Numbered from the stretch's first letter, positions 39,641-49,689 are shown. The stretch: 64,000 nt of DNA from Gottfriedia endophytica (GCF_017814275.1 NZ_JAGIYQ010000001.1:500825-564824); one strand, 5' to 3'. A program made the numbers and translations. Notes: generated by a model not told the origin, from the sequence alone.

Positions 39641-40735
39641 ATGGAACACCGAATTCAGAAATTATCAGCATGGTTAAAGGAACAAGACATTCAATTAGGT
39701 TTCATTACTTCAAGTGAAAATGTTTTTTATTTAACTAATTTCAATTGTCATCCTCATGAAAGATTACTTGCTTGTCTTGCATTTCCAAATGAAGAACCAA
39801 TTCTTGTTTGTCCACAAATGGAAGAAGAAAACGCTAAAAATAGCGGATGGAAATATGGAATTATTTCATTTAATGATAGCCAAGATCCTTGGGCAATGAT
39901 TAAAGAAGCACTAGCAAAACGAAATATTTCTATTAATCGTTTAGCTATTGAAAAAGAACATTTATTAGTTCAACGTTACGAAGTGTTAACTAACCTTTTC
40001 CCAGGAGTACAATTTGTTGCAGCTGAAGAAAAATTACATGACCTTCGCTTAATAAAAGATCAAGAAGAAGTACGCCGCATGCAAGTTGCAGCAGAAGCAG
40101 CAGACATGGCTGTTAGCATGATTGTTGACCGCATTGCAGAAGGCAAAACTGAAATGGATTTAATTGCTGAAATGGAATTTGAAATGAAGAAAAAGGGTTT
40201 TTCAAAAACTTCATTCAGCACATTAGTATTAACTGGTGCTAATTCTGCACTACCACACGGAAATCCTGGTACAAACCCAATTAAAAAAGGGAACTATGTA
40301 CTAATGGATTTAGGATTCATTGTTGATGGATATTGCTCTGATATCACTCGTACTGTTATGTTTGGTGAACCAAGCGAGCAACAACGAGAAGTTTATGAAA
40401 CAGTATTAAAAGGACAATTAGCTGCCATCGAAGCAAGTAAACCAGGTGAAATGCTTGGAAACGTTGATCGTGCAGCACGTCAAATCATTACAGATGCTGG
40501 ATATGGTGAATACTTCTTACACCGCATTGGACATGGCTTAGGGATCGGAATCCATGACTATCCATCATTAAATGACCAAAACACAGGTATTATTAAACCA
40601 GGTATGTCATACACAATTGAACCAGGTATTTATTTACCAAATGTTGGCGGTGTACGTATTGAAGACGATATCGTCATCACTGAAGATGGTGCAAAAATCT
40701 TAACAAAATTCCCTAAAGAATTGATTATTCTTTAA
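39641..40735 (+). CDS. M24 family Xaa-Pro aminopeptidase/dipeptidase
   Basis: Cleaves peptides with proline in second position. 364 residues from the ATG at 39641, nine bases after GGGGGG. An N-terminal creatinase-like domain (about 1-125) is followed by the pita-bread catalytic domain with the five metal ligands: VLMDLGFIVDGYCSDITRT, HRIGHGLGIGIHD, TIEPGIYLP and GGVRIEDDIVIT. Bacillus has two or three paralogues of this type; I cannot say which one this is. Confidence 0.9.
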   Translation: MEHRIQKLSAWLKEQDIQLGFITSSENVFYLTNFNCHPHERLLACLAFPNEEPILVCPQMEEENAKNSGWKYGIISFNDSQDPWAMIKEALAKRNISINRLAIEKEHLLVQRYEVLTNLFPGVQFVAAEEKLHDLRLIKDQEEVRRMQVAAEAADMAVSMIVDRIAEGKTEMDLIAEMEFEMKKKGFSKTSFSTLVLTGANSALPHGNPGTNPIKKGNYVLMDLGFIVDGYCSDITRTVMFGEPSEQQREVYETVLKGQLAAIEASKPGEMLGNVDRAARQIITDAGYGEYFLHRIGHGLGIGIHDYPSLNDQNTGIIKPGMSYTIEPGIYLPNVGGVRIEDDIVITEDGAKILTKFPKELIIL

Positions 40736-40739
40736 TTTT

Positions 40740-40779
40740 TAAAACGACTGTCCACTATAATTGTTGGATAGTCGTTTTT
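40740..40779 (+). terminator. Terminator of M24 peptidase gene
   Basis: AAAACGACTGTCCA and TGGATAGTCGTTTT with one mismatch, followed by TT; immediately past the stop. The stem core matches the terminator at 13.9 kb. Confidence 0.85.
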
Positions 40780-40798
40780 TATTTATGCTTTTAAAAAA

Positions 40799-41018
40799 GG
40801 CTGTTTTCGTATACATTGTTACTTTTTTAGAATGCGTTAGTTGATTACAACTCCAGGTCGCTCCCTTTCCGTGGGGCGTGAGCTGAGCCTCCTCGGCAAG
40901 CCTGCGGGGTCTCAGCCTTCCCGCTAATCCCACAGGAGTCTCGCACCTTCCTTTGTAATCAACTTCTGTCTTTATAGTTACAGAACCTTATATCAACAAT
41001 CTTTAAAAAAGAGCCTTT
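40799..41018. repeat. Family A repeat, copy 8
   Basis: From GGCTGTTTTCGTATACATTG to AAAAAAGAGCC, with arms GTTGATTACAAC / TTGTAATCAAC and centre CTCGGCAAGCCTGCGGGG. Lies between the convergent peptidase and Nudix genes. Confidence 0.85.
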
Positions 41019-41125
41019 AAAAAACAACAACAATCCTCATAAAAGAGAGCCTATAAATATAACTAACATTCATTAATTTATATCAGATTAACTGATGATC
41101 GGTGTTTCTTTCTTTTCTGTCCAGT

Positions 41126-41551
41126 CTAAAATAAAGCTTTTTGGCGTGGATTTAAGTTAACTGGTAGCTCCGACTTCTTAAAAAATTTATGTTCTCTACT
41201 TTCATGTCCCTCTTGCTTTAAATGACCGCCAAAATAGTTAGTCCTAAATATTATTTGAATACTAAAAGTTTTATCTTTATTCGGATATTCAACAAAACAC
41301 TTTTCTCCAGAATAAATTTCAAATAACTCTAGATTACTAATTTCAAAACCAGTTTCTTCTAAAGTTTCTCTTTTCGCAGTTTGTTCAAATGACTCTCCTA
41401 TCTCCATTATCCCACCTGGTATACACCAATTATCTTCATCTGTGCGATGTTGTAGCAATATCTTGTCATTATCTACAATAATCACCCCACAACCAACTGT
41501 AAAAAGTGTCTCATTACCAATCAGTTTTCTCATCGTTTTAATGTAATTCAT
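41126..41551 (-). CDS. Nudix hydrolase
   Basis: Hydrolyses a nucleoside-diphosphate-linked substrate, not identifiable from sequence. The Nudix box is complete: GGIMEIGESFEQTAKRETL followed by EETG (about residues 46-68). 141 residues, ending soon after VNLNPRQKALF, slightly shorter than many relatives of this type, so a small C-terminal loss is possible. ATG behind GGGGGAAAATTATTA. Stands alone; not part of the B. subtilis gene order here, so probably an insertion relative to it. Confidence 0.85.
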   Translation of the reverse strand: MNYIKTMRKLIGNETLFTVGCGVIIVDNDKILLQHRTDEDNWCIPGGIMEIGESFEQTAKRETLEETGFEISNLELFEIYSGEKCFVEYPNKDKTFSIQIIFRTNYFGGHLKQEGHESREHKFFKKSELPVNLNPRQKALF

Positions 41552-41676
41552 TAATAATTTTCCCCCACTAATTTTGATACCATTTTTTATTTCTATAAAG
41601 TTTAAATTTTTCCTTCAATGGTATTTCATGAAATTTGTAAATTAAGAGGGAAAAATTTTATGAAACAAAATAAAAA

Positions 41677-41706
41677 AACATCCTTCATTTCTGAAAGATG
41701 TTTTTT
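41677..41706 (-). terminator. Terminator of ald
   Basis: AAACATCCTT and AAAGATGTTT with an 8-base loop and T/A-rich flanks; directly past the ald stop. Confidence 0.75.
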
Positions 41707-41714
41707 CTTAATTA

Positions 41715-42845
41715 TTATTTAGCTACAGAAGTTCCTTGTAAAAGAGTTGTAGCATCTTTGAATTCTAAACCATGAGCTTCTGCAACTGCTTCATAAGTTA
41801 CATAACCATCTAGTGTGTTAATACCTTTTATTAGAGCTGCGTTATCTAAGCAAGCTTTTTGGTAACCTTTGTTTGCAATTTGAACTGCGTATGGTACTGT
41901 TACGTTTGTTAATGCAATAGTAGATGTACGAGGAACTGCTCCTGGCATATTTGCTACTGCATAGTGTACTACTCCGTGCTTCTCATAAGTTGGGAAGTCA
42001 TGAGTTGTGATGCGGTCTGTTGTTTCGAAAATACCACCTTGGTCGATCGCAATATCAACAACAACTGAACCGTCTTCCATTGACTCAATCATTTCTTTTG
42101 ATACAAGTTTTGGAGCTTTAGCACCTGGAATTAATACTGCACCAATTACTAAATCAGATTCTTTTACTGCTTCTGCAATGTTAAATGGATTTGACATTAA
42201 AGTCGTAATATCATTACCAAAAATATCATCTAATTGACGTAGACGATCTGGGTTTAAATCAATGATTGTAACGTGAGCACCAAGACCAATAGCTACTTTA
42301 GCAGCATTTGTTCCAGCAACTCCACCACCAATGATTGTTACTTTTCCACGACGAAGACCAGGTACGCCACCTAATAAGATACCTTTTCCGCCTTTGTTTT
42401 TCTCAAGGAATTGTGCACCAATTTGTGCAGACATTCTACCAGCAACTTCACTCATTGGAGTAAGTAGAGGTAAAGTATTTCCTACTTGAACTGTTTCGTA
42501 GGCAATTCCTACTACTTTCTTCTCAGTTAAAGCTTGTGTTAACTCTGGCTCTGGAGCTAAGTGTAAGTAAGTAAAAAGAATTAATCCTTCTTTAAAGAAT
42601 CCATATTCACTTGGAATTGGCTCTTTTACTTTCATTACCATGTCCATGTTCCAAGCTTCTTCAGCTGTTGCAACAATTTTTGCTCCAGCGTTTACATATT
42701 CTGTATCTGCAAAACCTGATCCAAGACCAGCACCTGTTTCAATAAATACTTCATGACCATTAGATATTAAGCTAACAACTCCAGCTGGTGTCATTGCTAC
42801 ACGATTTTCATTATTTTTTACTTCTTTAGGTACACCAATACGCAT
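41715..42845 (-). CDS. ald: Alanine dehydrogenase
   Basis: NAD-dependent, interconverts L-alanine and pyruvate plus ammonium; in Bacillus important for alanine use and sporulation. 376 residues from ATG 42845 behind GGGGGG. Seen: [20 protein letters not shown] with substrate Arg, Lys in VMKVKEPIP, His in [12 protein letters not shown] fold [17 protein letters not shown] and [14 protein letters not shown]. Monocistronic with terminator; the about 190 bp upstream are AT-rich. Confidence 0.96.
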   Translation of the reverse strand: MRIGVPKEVKNNENRVAMTPAGVVSLISNGHEVFIETGAGLGSGFADTEYVNAGAKIVATAEEAWNMDMVMKVKEPIPSEYGFFKEGLILFTYLHLAPEPELTQALTEKKVVGIAYETVQVGNTLPLLTPMSEVAGRMSAQIGAQFLEKNKGGKGILLGGVPGLRRGKVTIIGGGVAGTNAAKVAIGLGAHVTIIDLNPDRLRQLDDIFGNDITTLMSNPFNIAEAVKESDLVIGAVLIPGAKAPKLVSKEMIESMEDGSVVVDIAIDQGGIFETTDRITTHDFPTYEKHGVVHYAVANMPGAVPRTSTIALTNVTVPYAVQIANKGYQKACLDNAALIKGINTLDGYVTYEAVAEAHGLEFKDATTLLQGTSVAK

Positions 42846-43059
42846 GTCATTTCCCCCCGAAATGCTTTTCAAAAGTTAATTTTGAAAAATTATTGAAAAG
42901 TTTTTAATTTACCTTTGTTTTGAACAATTTCATAATAACATATTTATTTTTACTATTAAAGTCCTATATGAAAACGCTTAATTTTAAAAATAAATAGAAT
43001 TTTTTGTTGGATATTATTCTAAAAAACTTTTCGTTTTATTATATGTAAATTACCTCAGT

Positions 43060-43845
43060 TTATTTCGCATCATTTATTGGCAAATGACGATGCTTATGAA
43101 TAACGTCCAGGCCACCAGTAATCTCAATTACATCTCCTGTAAGTAAATCTGAATTTTCATTACAGAGAAATAAAATTAATCGAGCAATATCTTCACCTGT
43201 TCCTGACCGACCAATAGGCGTTTTCCGAGTATCCTCCCTACCTTTCGATTCAGCAATTGATGCTTCTTTCATTTCACCAGCAATATCTCCTGGGCAAATC
43301 ATATTCGATGTAATACCATACTCCGCTTCTTCATATGCAATCGTTTTAGTTAATGAAGCAAGCCCTACTTTTGCTGCACTAAAAGCTGAACGATAAATCC
43401 ATCCAGATGAAGAATTCGCTCCTTGAAATCCATAATTCACAATTCTACCGAAGTGCTGATTTCTCATAATCGGAATGACTTCCTTTAAAAAATAAAACAC
43501 ACTATTCAAGTTACCATTTATTATGTATTCCCATTCCTCATCTGTATACTCAACCAGTTTCTTTCGTTCAAAAATATAAGGTCCTGCATTATTAATCAAA
43601 CAATCAATTCGCCCAAAACGTTCCATTGTTTTTGTAACGACCTGCTTAATAAACGATTTATCTGTGATATCTCCTTGGAAAAACGCAATTTTATGTAAAC
43701 TCTCTTTCCATTCTTCTTTCAATTTTTCAACTGCATGCTCGTCTTTAAAGTAAGTTATTGAAACAGAATACCCATTTTGTAAAAATGCTTCTGTCACTTT
43801 CTTACCTAAGCCCTTTGTGCCTGCTGTTATAACAGCATGTCTCAT
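43060..43845 (-). CDS. SDR-family protein YtkK-like, altered active site
   Basis: Short-chain dehydrogenase/reductase fold, 261 residues. Cofactor motif TAGTKGLGKKV and NNAGP are present. The catalytic YxxxK reads FSAAK: Phe (TTT) replaces the essential Tyr, while Lys is kept. A serine is not found at the usual place about 13 residues earlier (VNYGFQGAN). It may be inactive, or use the tyrosine four residues earlier (WIYRSAF). C-terminal GGLDVIHKHRHLP is family-like. ATG with AAAGGGAG. Position near ald and ytkL suggests the B. subtilis YtkK equivalent. Confidence 0.8.
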   Translation of the reverse strand: MRHAVITAGTKGLGKKVTEAFLQNGYSVSITYFKDEHAVEKLKEEWKESLHKIAFFQGDITDKSFIKQVVTKTMERFGRIDCLINNAGPYIFERKKLVEYTDEEWEYIINGNLNSVFYFLKEVIPIMRNQHFGRIVNYGFQGANSSSGWIYRSAFSAAKVGLASLTKTIAYEEAEYGITSNMICPGDIAGEMKEASIAESKGREDTRKTPIGRSGTGEDIARLILFLCNENSDLLTGDVIEITGGLDVIHKHRHLPINDAK

Positions 43846-44027
43846 TTTCTTCTCCCTTTCACTTTAATGTGATTTTGGTTTATTTTATTTTACACAATTT
43901 TTCCAATAAAGTGGTCCCTCAAGCTTCAAATTTAATTCACATTATTGTCAAAAACCCTTTAACAAATAATTAAAAAAAGTCGTAAAATAAAAAATAGATA
44001 ATAGATTATTACCTAGGGGGAATGGAT

Positions 44028-44480
44028 ATGAATACTCAATATCAAAATATCTTACTAGCTGTAGATGGATCTAAGGAAGCAGAATATGCTTTCAAAAAAG
44101 CAATAACACTTTCTTTACAAAACAATGCCCATTTAAAAATATGTAACGTAATTGATACGAGCATTATGACAACTACTACATTTGACAGCATTAGTCTTAC
44201 AGTGTCTGAATCTATGTTAGATTATGGAAAAAAATTAGTAAGTAATTATGTCGATTTAGCAAAAGAGCAAGGTGTAACAAATGTTAGTGGATTAATCGAA
44301 CAAGGGAATCCTAAAACGATCATCTCAAAAATAATAGCACCTAAACATAATATCGATTTAATTATTTGTGGGGCTACTGGATTAAATACAATTGAACGTT
44401 TACTAATTGGTAGCGTGTCTGAACATATTATTCGTTATGCATCTTGTGACGTATTAGTCATTCGAAACAATAACGACTAA
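44028..44480 (+). CDS. Universal stress protein, UspA family
   Basis: Single UspA domain of 150 residues. N-terminal NILLAVDGSKEAEYAF and the ATP-binding loop GATGLNTIERLLIGSVSEHI (G-2x-G-9x-GS), so it probably binds ATP. ATG at 44028, seven bases after AGGGGG, preferred over an ATG two codons earlier that abuts the site. Monocistronic. The role is likely stress or dormancy related, inferred from the family only. Confidence 0.9.
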   Translation: MNTQYQNILLAVDGSKEAEYAFKKAITLSLQNNAHLKICNVIDTSIMTTTTFDSISLTVSESMLDYGKKLVSNYVDLAKEQGVTNVSGLIEQGNPKTIISKIIAPKHNIDLIICGATGLNTIERLLIGSVSEHIIRYASCDVLVIRNNND

Positions 44481-44554
44481 TTTTTACAAAGCTGTACTAA
44501 TTTATTCCCTCTCCTCTAAATTCAGTATAAAATATATTTAGAGGGGGTAGGAAT

Positions 44555-44875
44555 GTGGTTAAACAATATTTTACTTATGATGAGCGCCTTGGAATAAACC
44601 TTCCTAGCTTACAAAGCGACTGGGAAGACTATCCATTTATGGAACAACAAAGAATTCTAACACACTGGGAAACAATAAGAGGAAATATCCCAGATCGAAT
44701 TCAATACTTAGAAAAAAATATTAATGCTAAACAAGAAGAATTAAACAATGAAAATGATTTTTTAAAAAGCTGTCACCTAAACAGTCAAATAGCTTCTCTA
44801 GCCTCAATAATTAATGACCTATGGATCTGGTTCAGAAGTAACCAAACAGTAACAGAAGCAAAAATGCATAGCTAA
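44555..44875 (+). CDS. Hypothetical protein, 106 residues
   Basis: GTG start behind GAGGGGGTAGGAAT. Soluble, acidic, with a predicted long helix in the second half (about residues 45-90, IQYLEKNINAKQEELNNE) ending in NDLWIWFRSNQ. It looks like one of the small Bacillus proteins of unknown function found near ackA; family not recognised. Lies 74 bp after the UspA gene and may share its transcript. Confidence 0.65.
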   Translation: MVKQYFTYDERLGINLPSLQSDWEDYPFMEQQRILTHWETIRGNIPDRIQYLEKNINAKQEELNNENDFLKSCHLNSQIASLASIINDLWIWFRSNQTVTEAKMHS

Positions 44876-44990
44876 GAGCAGGAAACAAGAACAGGGAACA
44901 AGATCAGGAACTAGGGAATAGGATCTAGGAACTAAAACCTAAATCCTAAGGACTAGAGCCTGGAAGCCTGTATCCTGGATCCTAGAAGAA
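44876..44990. repeat. Degenerate short-period repeat
   Basis: About 115 bp built of variants of a 9-12 base unit such as GGAACAAGA, GGAACTAGGG, GGATCTAGG, GGATCCTAG and their partial complements (CCTAAATCC, CCTGGATCC). It has no open frame of note and sits between a stop codon and a terminator. Confidence 0.6.
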
Positions 44991-45030
44991 AAGGGTAACT
45001 AGAATTTTTTCTAGCTACCCTTTTCTTTTT
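44987..45030. terminator. Bidirectional terminator before EcsC-like gene
   Basis: AAAAGGGTAACTAGAA and TTCTAGCTACCCTTTT with a 4-base loop and T-runs on both sides; it overlaps the last codons of the minus-strand gene. Confidence 0.8.
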
Positions 45031-45850
45031 TTAGTAACAAACGATACTGATAAAATCGTTGAGTAAACTGTAAAATGTGATTTGATGTGGAATCATTCCA
45101 TTTTGCACCCACAATGATTCCTAGGATGGGAATTTTTTTACTACTTTTATTTCTTAGGTAAGCGATTAAGGCTAATTTAAATAAATGTAAAATGATTGTC
45201 TGATAAAAATCTTCATTTAAAATGGTATACTCTTTGTCATAAAATAACTGATCCTCATTCTTCATTGAGAGCTCTTCAATTAAAAATTTGAATGAAGTGT
45301 ACTGATAAGAAAAAGGCAGTAAGGAGGCCTGAAAAACTTTCAATGCAGTTTCCATTTCAAGTGGAATACTTACATCAAAACCATAATGCATTGCAATTAC
45401 CTGTACACAATTTAAATTTAATAGGAATAATGTAGGTAAATCAGCAATTATAGTTGATAAATTTCCTGTTCCTGTTAAACCTCCTTGAAAGGTGGAGTAC
45501 ACTTTCATTTTCGAAATTTCTTGTTGAACTAAAAAATCTAATTCTGATAAAGATAACTGTTGTAAATCTTTTATCATCGCTATATTTTTGTTAAAGAATT
45601 TTGCTCTTTGTACAATTTCTTGTTTCTTATTTAAAAAGTTTTTTGAGCTTTGGAGTAGCACCTGTGAATAGAAAAAGGCTGAAGATGTTACGTTTAATAA
45701 ATCTTCCTTATAACTTGAAGGAATCTTTTTAATTAACCGTCTATAATTTCTTTGGAATATGATACTAAACTTATTTGGTTCTTTTGATTGTAAGCTAATT
45801 AACCAATCATCAATTTGATTCATCACCATTTCCTCAGCAGTAGTCAGCAT
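45011..45850 (-). CDS. EcsC family protein
   Basis: EcsC is a membrane-associated protein of unknown function. ATG at 45850 behind GGGGGTGAGTAC gives 279 residues. The core shows the family pattern: FQGGLTGTGNLSTIIADLPT followed by LNLNCVQVIAMHYGFDV, and a C-terminal glycine-rich IPILGIIVGAKWNDS segment. It is not beside ecsAB transporter genes; it lies between a hypothetical gene and ackA. Fairly sure of the family, function unknown. Confidence 0.75.
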   Translation of the reverse strand: MLTTAEEMVMNQIDDWLISLQSKEPNKFSIIFQRNYRRLIKKIPSSYKEDLLNVTSSAFFYSQVLLQSSKNFLNKKQEIVQRAKFFNKNIAMIKDLQQLSLSELDFLVQQEISKMKVYSTFQGGLTGTGNLSTIIADLPTLFLLNLNCVQVIAMHYGFDVSIPLEMETALKVFQASLLPFSYQYTSFKFLIEELSMKNEDQLFYDKEYTILNEDFYQTIILHLFKLALIAYLRNKSSKKIPILGIIVGAKWNDSTSNHILQFTQRFYQYRLLLKKEKGS

Positions 45851-45883
45851 GTACTCACCCCCTTTTAAGGAAAAAATAAAAAA

Positions 45884-45948
45884 ACATAGAACACGAAAAG
45901 CTTTCCTCATATAAATTATGAGTTCATTCCCTTTTCTATGCTCTATGT
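45884..45948 (-). terminator. Terminator of ackA
   Basis: ACATAGAACACGAAAAG and CTTTTCTATGCTCTATGT form a long imperfect stem, followed on the minus strand by seven T. The loop has a further small hairpin CTCATATAAATTATGAG. Confidence 0.75.
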
Positions 45949-45960
45949 CTCAATTGTAAA

Positions 45961-47154
45961 TTATTTATTCATTCCGATACGAACAACGTCTCTAGCAATA
46001 ACTACTTCCTCATTTGTAGGAATAACTATTACTTTTACTGGAGAGTGGTCGAAGCTAATAAATGCTTCTTTTCCACGAACATTGTTTTTACTCGGGTCGA
46101 AGTAAACACCCATAAATTCTAATCCTTCTAAGATACCTTGACGGATTTCGATACCGTTCTCACCGATACCAGCTGTAAAAACAATTGCGTCTACGCCTTT
46201 CATACGAGCGGCATACGAACCAAGATATTTGTGAATTCTATTAACAAAAACGTCTTCAGCAATTTTAGCACGTTCGTTACCTTCACTTGCAGCAGTTTCA
46301 ATGTCACGAAGGTCACTTGAGAATCCAGAAATACCAAGCATACCACTTTCTTTATTTAATACTTCTAATACTTCCTCAGCTGTTTTACCTGTTTTTTCCA
46401 TGATATAAGGAATTATTGCAGGGTCAACGTTACCTGAGCGAGTTCCCATTGTTACACCAGCAAGTGGAGTAAAGCCCATTGAAGTATCAATTGATTTACC
46501 ACCTTTAACAGCAGTAATACTTGCACCATTTCCTAAATGACAAGAAATTAAACTTAATTCTTCAATTGGTTTACCTAATAAATCTGCAGCACGTTGTGTT
46601 ACATACTTGTGTGATGTTCCATGGAAACCATATTTACGAATACCATATTCTTTATAGTATTCATAAGGTAAGCTATATAAAAACGATTCTTTAGGCATTG
46701 TTTGATGAAACGCTGTATCAAAAACTGCTACAGATGGTACATTCGGTAAAACTTTCTTAAATGCACGAATTCCAACAAGGTGAGCAGGATTATGAAGAGG
46801 TGCTAATGCACAAAGATCTTCAATTTGTTTTTCAACTTCATCAGTAATTAAAGCAGAATCATTAAATAGTTCGCCACCATGAACGATACGGTGACCAACT
46901 CCATGGATTTCTTCAAGTGAAGAAATAATCCCTAAACCTGTTAGCTTTTCTAAAAGCATTTTTACTGCAACAGCATGATCAATAATATCTGTTACTTCAG
47001 TATTTTTTTCACCATTAGCTGAAATTGTAAAGATACTTTCTTTTAAGCCAATTCTTTCAACTTGGCCAATTGTAAGCACTTTTTCACTAGGCATTTCAAT
47101 TAACTGGAATTTTAAAGAAGATGAACCAGCGTTAATCGCAAGAATATTCGACAT
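45961..47154 (-). CDS. ackA: Acetate kinase
   Basis: Acetyl phosphate plus ADP to acetate plus ATP in overflow metabolism. 397 residues, standard. Motifs: [19 protein letters not shown] at the N-terminus, catalytic Asp in [12 protein letters not shown], Arg in [12 protein letters not shown], phosphate loop [16 protein letters not shown] and the C-terminal [15 protein letters not shown] lies about 40 bp upstream. In Bacillus the gene is activated by CcpA; I found no convincing cre site. Confidence 0.97.
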   Translation of the reverse strand: MSNILAINAGSSSLKFQLIEMPSEKVLTIGQVERIGLKESIFTISANGEKNTEVTDIIDHAVAVKMLLEKLTGLGIISSLEEIHGVGHRIVHGGELFNDSALITDEVEKQIEDLCALAPLHNPAHLVGIRAFKKVLPNVPSVAVFDTAFHQTMPKESFLYSLPYEYYKEYGIRKYGFHGTSHKYVTQRAADLLGKPIEELSLISCHLGNGASITAVKGGKSIDTSMGFTPLAGVTMGTRSGNVDPAIIPYIMEKTGKTAEEVLEVLNKESGMLGISGFSSDLRDIETAASEGNERAKIAEDVFVNRIHKYLGSYAARMKGVDAIVFTAGIGENGIEIRQGILEGLEFMGVYFDPSKNNVRGKEAFISFDHSPVKVIVIPTNEEVVIARDVVRIGMNK

Positions 47155-47246
47155 GTTTCTACATTCCCTTCAGACAAAAAACTGTTATAATATTTTTAAT
47201 AGAATTATTATAACACAAAAAAGTTTCGCTTAAAGAAATCGGATAA

Positions 47247-48233
47247 TTATAAATTTTCCTCGAACCATTTATTGATTCGATACATCATTTCTTCTACAGC
47301 TTGAGTATTTGTTAATTTTGGAAAATCAACTAACAAAGCTTGTTTAAGCTTTTTATTATCTTCTGCATTTTTACGTAAGATTAATATACTTTTTTGATGG
47401 CGTTCATCTTTAAAGGAAGAAGCTGGCAATTGAATTAACCCTTGAATCATACAAGTTTCTTTAATATACTCATGTAGCTGTGCAGTCTGCTCACTTGTAA
47501 ATAAATGGTTTGGAATTAAGCCGATGAAATATCCACCATTTTTTAAGTAATTCATACTTTGCTCAATAAACAAATGATGAGAATAAGACATACCTTCTTT
47601 TGCTTTCAACTTGTAGTTTTTAGCTCTTTCTTCATTTGGAAAATAACCTACTGGTAAATCACATACAACAAGATCTACTGGATCAATTAATAATGGTCCA
47701 AGTGCATCCTGATTAAACAATTCAATTTCATGACCTAGTAAGTTACCTACAACATACGCTAAACGAACTAAAATATCATCTACATCCACACCATATGCTG
47801 CTGAAAATTGATCTCCAGTTTGAATTAATACAGAATGAAGTAGGTTACCTGTCCCAACTGCTGGATCAAGAATCTTTAATTCATTTTTACCTTTTGTAAA
47901 CTTACTTACTAAATAAGACATAATGAACCCAATTCCATCTGGTGTCATTTCGTGATTTGGTTGAATTCCTTCTTTCATCCCTTTTAGGATTGCTAACTGA
48001 AAAGCACGCCTGATACTTTCCTTTTCATATTCATTCTCTTGGAATGCAGCAATATTATTCATTAATTTTGTTTTTAATTGATCATCCAGCTCATCTTGTA
48101 AAACTTGTGATTCAAACAAGTCGTCTCCTGTTTCAATTAATGCTTCTAAATAAGAAATATCTAAAGCATTTTTAATACTTTCTGTAGACTCATCAATCAA
48201 GCCGAATAACGTTTCAACTGTTTTCGCATTCAT
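47247..48233 (-). CDS. ytxK: Class I SAM-dependent methyltransferase YtxK
   Basis: Methyltransferase related to adenine-specific DNA methylases; substrate not established. ATG 48233 behind GGAGAGGAAG gives 328 residues, close to B. subtilis YtxK. AdoMet motif LDPAVGTGNLLHSVL near residue 120; the catalytic (D/N)PP(Y/F) position reads DLPVGYFP. N-terminal 90 residues are helical. Just upstream of ackA, as in B. subtilis; only 90 bp separate them. Confidence 0.88.
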   Translation of the reverse strand: MNAKTVETLFGLIDESTESIKNALDISYLEALIETGDDLFESQVLQDELDDQLKTKLMNNIAAFQENEYEKESIRRAFQLAILKGMKEGIQPNHEMTPDGIGFIMSYLVSKFTKGKNELKILDPAVGTGNLLHSVLIQTGDQFSAAYGVDVDDILVRLAYVVGNLLGHEIELFNQDALGPLLIDPVDLVVCDLPVGYFPNEERAKNYKLKAKEGMSYSHHLFIEQSMNYLKNGGYFIGLIPNHLFTSEQTAQLHEYIKETCMIQGLIQLPASSFKDERHQKSILILRKNAEDNKKLKQALLVDFPKLTNTQAVEEMMYRINKWFEENL

Positions 48234-48524
48234 TCTAAAACTTCCTCTCCGTTCAAATAGTACTATATTCACTGTTTTTAATTATAAAGTTGAGTTGAAG
48301 GCATGTCCACTAAAGGGCGTAAGAGACCACTAAGTTTATAAAAAACATACTATTAGTTAAGCTACATTGTCGATCCTCTTGAGAATCCACACCTTTTCCG
48401 CAGACGAACAGCCAGTCTCCTACAATATTTCAAAGCTATATAAAACATATCTTTTTTGTTCAGAAAGAACTTTTAGTATAATACTACAATTAGGACATTA
48501 ATTTTGAGATCAGGGTGTGACGAT
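48234..48524. other. Gap between ytxK and proC
   Basis: About 290 bp between divergent genes. Apart from the two 5' regions I see no frame, repeat or strong hairpin. Confidence 0.5.
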
Positions 48525-49328
48525 ATGAAAAAACAAATAGGTTTTATTGGATGCGGAAAGATGGCACAAGCGATGATTGGAGGAATTATTAATTCTGGGC
48601 TAGTTTCTCCTACACAAATCTATGCTAGTGCCCGTTCAGAAGAAACCATTCAATTCATAAAAGACAAATATGAAATTCAAACAGCTTCAAGTTTACATAT
48701 TGCTTCAACTGTAGATTATTTATTTTTAGCTGTTAAACCAAATATTTATCCAATCGTTATTAATGAAATTAAAGACTCAATTAAAGAAAATACCGTTATC
48801 GTGACAATTGCAGCTGGCGTGACCTTAAAAGGAATTGAAGATTCATTTGGTAAAGAAGTAAAAGTTGTCCGAACTATGCCGAACACGCCTTCTTTAGTTG
48901 GCGAAGGAATGAGTGCTCTTTGTTCAAATGAATTTGTAACAGCAGAAGAATTAGAAGAAGTTAAAGAGATCTTTTCTAGTTTCGGAAAAGCTGAAGTGAT
49001 TGATGAGCAATTAATGGATGCAATTCCTGCGGTAAGTGGCTCATCACCAGCATACGTTTATATGTTTATCGAAGCATTAGCTGACGGTGCTGTTCTTCAA
49101 GGAATTTCACGAGAAAAAGCATACCAACTAGCCGCTCAATCAGTACTCGGAGCTGCCAAAATGGTCTTAGAAACTGGCATGCATCCTGGAGAACTAAAGG
49201 ACCAAGTTTGTACACCTGGTGGAGCTACAATTGAAGCAGTTGCAGAACTCGAAAAAAACAACTTTAGATCAGCTGTACTTTCAGCGATGGAACGCTGTAC
49301 AGCGAAATCAAAAGCTCTAGCGAAATAA
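48525..49328 (+). CDS. proC: Pyrroline-5-carboxylate reductase
   Basis: Last step of proline synthesis, NAD(P)H-dependent. ATG 48525 behind AGGGTG gives 267 residues. Rossmann motif FIGCGKMAQAMIGG, VRTMPNTPSLVGEGMSA, and the C-terminal dimer domain with PAVSGSSPAYVYMFIEALAD and GGATIEAV, all normal. Bacillus has several paralogues (proG, proH, proI); which one this is cannot be decided. It marks the right edge of the conserved core gene order. Confidence 0.93.
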   Translation: MKKQIGFIGCGKMAQAMIGGIINSGLVSPTQIYASARSEETIQFIKDKYEIQTASSLHIASTVDYLFLAVKPNIYPIVINEIKDSIKENTVIVTIAAGVTLKGIEDSFGKEVKVVRTMPNTPSLVGEGMSALCSNEFVTAEELEEVKEIFSSFGKAEVIDEQLMDAIPAVSGSSPAYVYMFIEALADGAVLQGISREKAYQLAAQSVLGAAKMVLETGMHPGELKDQVCTPGGATIEAVAELEKNNFRSAVLSAMERCTAKSKALAK

Positions 49329-49390
49329 CCATAAATAAAGTCCAATTTAAAAACAAAAAGATTTAATCTGTAATATGAACTAAATGAAAA

Positions 49391-49424
49391 TGGCATTGGA
49401 TACCAAGATACCAATGTCTTTTTC
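49391..49424 (+). terminator. Terminator of proC
   Basis: TGGCATTGG and CCAATGTC with additional ATACC/GATAC pairing, followed by TTTTT on the plus strand. Confidence 0.75.
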
Positions 49425-49477
49425 AATTTATTTAACATAATATAACTTAATTGAACAGAAGCACCCGTTGGTCTAAT

Positions 49478-49553
49478 ACAACTAAACTGCCAGTTACTTT
49501 AATACGAAAAAGATCTGCCATTGGCAACCCATGATCTTCAGTTAACGCAGCCC
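49478..49553. repeat. Family B element, decayed copy 1
   Basis: Left motif AACTAAACTGCCAGTTACTTTAA-like sequence (49480-49502), a central hairpin AGATCTGCCATTGGCAACCC-like part, and a damaged right palindrome TTCAGTTAACGCAG. Orientation: right palindrome towards higher coordinates. Confidence 0.6.
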
Positions 49554-49689
49554 CTTAATACTTGTGGTTTTTTCCAATGAAGAAAGCTAGTTTTAATAAT
49601 TAAGCACACATTCGGACCTTAACTCATAATACTACGATAAAGGTTTTTCCCTATACATACTTAAAGCTTGTGGCAGGTTGGTGGTTGAA

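Noticed and set aside
47155..47240. CcpA cre site upstream of ackA
   Set aside because: The best match (TTAAGCGAAACTTTT) departs from the consensus at too many positions.
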